A stretch of DNA of 6,307 nucleotides, from contig PLHN01000185.1 of the NCBI GenBank assembly GCA_003139975.1, positions 1-6,307 on the forward strand, in the 5' to 3' direction. Shown piece after piece: positions 5,766 through 6,307 of this stretch; the stretch's first letter is position 1, and each line of letters starts with the position of its first letter. The notes beneath the pieces were generated by a model. The model saw only the letters and a list, made by a program, of their open reading frames with translations. It searched no databases and was not told the DNA's origin. Source of the stretch: Acidobacteriaceae bacterium (GTDB taxonomy: Bacteria > Acidobacteriota > Terriglobia > Terriglobales > Acidobacteriaceae). Both the position numbers and the translations under genes were made by a program.

Positions 5766-6065
5766 CTATCCTTGTAACACAATTTTGAAGGGATAGAGCG
5801 TGGCGGTCATCACGCCCTTTTTCACCGCAGGATCTCCGTTCATGATCTGGAGGGCCACCTCTTCGGACTCGGCGCGGAAAATCGCCAGGCCCATCGTGTT
5901 TTCGTCCGTCGTCAGCGTGCGGCCAACAAGGATCATCGCGCCCTTCACCGCGAGATCCTGTAGATACGCAAAGTGCTCGGCCACCACCGCCTGTTCTTGT
6001 GGGGTGGGCCCGGTGCGAAGCATGTCGCCGCGAACCAATAGCAGTTTGTAGAGAAACTCTTGCAT
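5766..6065 (-). CDS. YciI-family (YCII-related) small protein
   Basis: A 99-residue single-domain protein of the YciI family, which adopts a ferredoxin-like alpha/beta barrel fold. Family hallmarks are seen: the conserved His31 (AEHFAYLQDL), the strand and turn ILVGRT (45-50), and the C-terminal block GDPAVKKGVM with the Asp78-Pro79 pair, followed by LYPFKIVL. No signal peptide or membrane segment is present, so it should be cytoplasmic. The biochemical role of most YciI proteins is unknown; the conserved His and Asp suggest an acid-base enzyme or a small binding protein, and I give no reaction. The ATG at 6065 has AAGGA nine bases upstream, overlapping the stop codon of the thioesterase gene, so the two are probably translationally coupled. 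hutH begins 27 bases downstream in the same reading frame, separated by a single TAG. Confidence 0.88.
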   Translation of the reverse strand: MQEFLYKLLLVRGDMLRTGPTPQEQAVVAEHFAYLQDLAVKGAMILVGRTLTTDENTMGLAIFRAESEEVALQIMNGDPAVKKGVMTATLYPFKIVLQG

Positions 6066-6072
6066 GGGACAG

Positions 6073-6081
6073 TTTCCTTTA
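6073..6081 (-). promoter_or_regulatory. yciI ribosome-binding site overlapping the thioesterase stop
   Basis: The minus-strand sequence TAAAGGAAA contains both the thioesterase stop codon (TAA, 6079-6081) and the Shine-Dalgarno AAGGA (6075-6079) used by the ATG at 6065. Ribosomes finishing the thioesterase would reach the yciI site directly. This supports one transcript and coupled translation. Confidence 0.7.
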
Positions 6082-6307
6082 GTTTGAGACCGCGGCTCGG
6101 AACACCTTCATATATTTCTCGGGCAATCTTCGCGGCTTCATCTGCGCATTGGCCACGATGTGCGTGGTCTCGCCCTCGGCCAGCAGTTGCCGGCCTTCCG
6201 CACTCAGCAATTCGTATCCGAAGTGAATTACCTTTTCGCGCACGTCCTTCAGGTAGGTGCGCACCACGACCTCGTCATCATAACGCACGGGAGCCTTGTA
6301 ACGGCAG
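6079..6307 (-). CDS. Acyl-CoA thioesterase, hotdog fold (YbgC/FadM-like), N-terminus cut off
   Basis: The C-terminal 75 residues of a 4-hydroxybenzoyl-CoA thioesterase-type hotdog protein; the gene enters across the right edge. These enzymes hydrolyse acyl-CoA thioesters in the cytoplasm. Supporting features are the RYKAPVRYDDEVVVRTYL strand, which is highly typical of the family, then the strands HFGYELL and LAEGETTHIVAN, and the terminal MKPRRLPEKYMKVF. The frame is open to base 307 of the last block (CRYKAP precedes a GTG at 6288), so that internal GTG is not the start. The N-terminal catalytic segment (Asp on the first helix, DxxxHVNN-like) lies outside the window and cannot be checked. 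Acyl chain preference is unknown. It is the first visible gene of the minus-strand set with yciI (13-base gap) and hutH. Confidence 0.88.
   Translation of the reverse strand, partial: CRYKAPVRYDDEVVVRTYLKDVREKVIHFGYELLSAEGRQLLAEGETTHIVANAQMKPRRLPEKYMKVFRAAVSN

Noticed and set aside
1..6307. Mobile elements, CRISPR arrays, tRNA/rRNA genes, riboswitches, defence or toxin-antitoxin modules
   Set aside because: Read on both strands, the window shows no transposase or integrase motifs, no regularly spaced repeats, no tRNA cloverleaf and no known riboswitch core. The HD protein and the XRE regulator could suggest a defence module, but they are divergent, and the HD protein is a stand-alone domain with no fused effector.

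Overview
This 6.3 kb, moderately GC-rich window looks like ordinary chromosome from a free-living heterotrophic bacterium, most plausibly an Acidobacteriota (Terriglobia-like) lineage. That assignment is inference: it rests on the large secreted sedolisin, the zinc-ribbon/XRE regulator and the HDIG hydrolase, all of which look like proteins common in that group. No sequence search was possible. I see no phage, transposon, tRNA, rRNA or CRISPR signature.

Layout, left to right. Bases 1-331 hold no gene I can support; they contain three short GGTAC-type repeats at the left edge and a clear Rho-independent terminator (252-284, minus strand). A small transcriptional regulator with an N-terminal four-cysteine zinc-ribbon-like motif and an XRE helix-turn-helix lies on the minus strand (332-877). 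It is divergent from a plus-strand HD-superfamily metal-dependent hydrolase (1018-1605). The 140 bp between them carries a 7-bp inverted repeat lying over a possible regulator promoter. A long minus-strand gene (1738-3876) encodes a secreted pro-enzyme serine-carboxyl peptidase of family S53 (sedolisin/kumamolisin), convergent with the HD gene and ended by a second good terminator (1676-1711).

Upstream of the peptidase, after a 326 bp non-coding gap with a possible promoter, three tightly packed minus-strand genes are read in the order acyl-CoA thioesterase (cut by the right edge), YciI-family protein, histidine ammonia-lyase (hutH). The gaps are 13 and 27 bp, and the thioesterase stop overlaps the yciI ribosome-binding site, so they are probably co-transcribed. 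HutH keeps every catalytic residue I can map and begins at a TTG codon. No other histidine-degradation gene is visible here.

How they may work together: the S53 peptidase could release peptides and amino acids outside the cell, and HutH would commit histidine to urocanate and ammonia. The peptidase has its own terminator and probably its own promoter, so this link is physiological at most. I did not find a convincing undescribed multi-gene system. The items most worth a second look are the zinc-ribbon/XRE architecture with its candidate operator, the insertion in the peptidase calcium-site region, and the hutH-yciI-thioesterase grouping.
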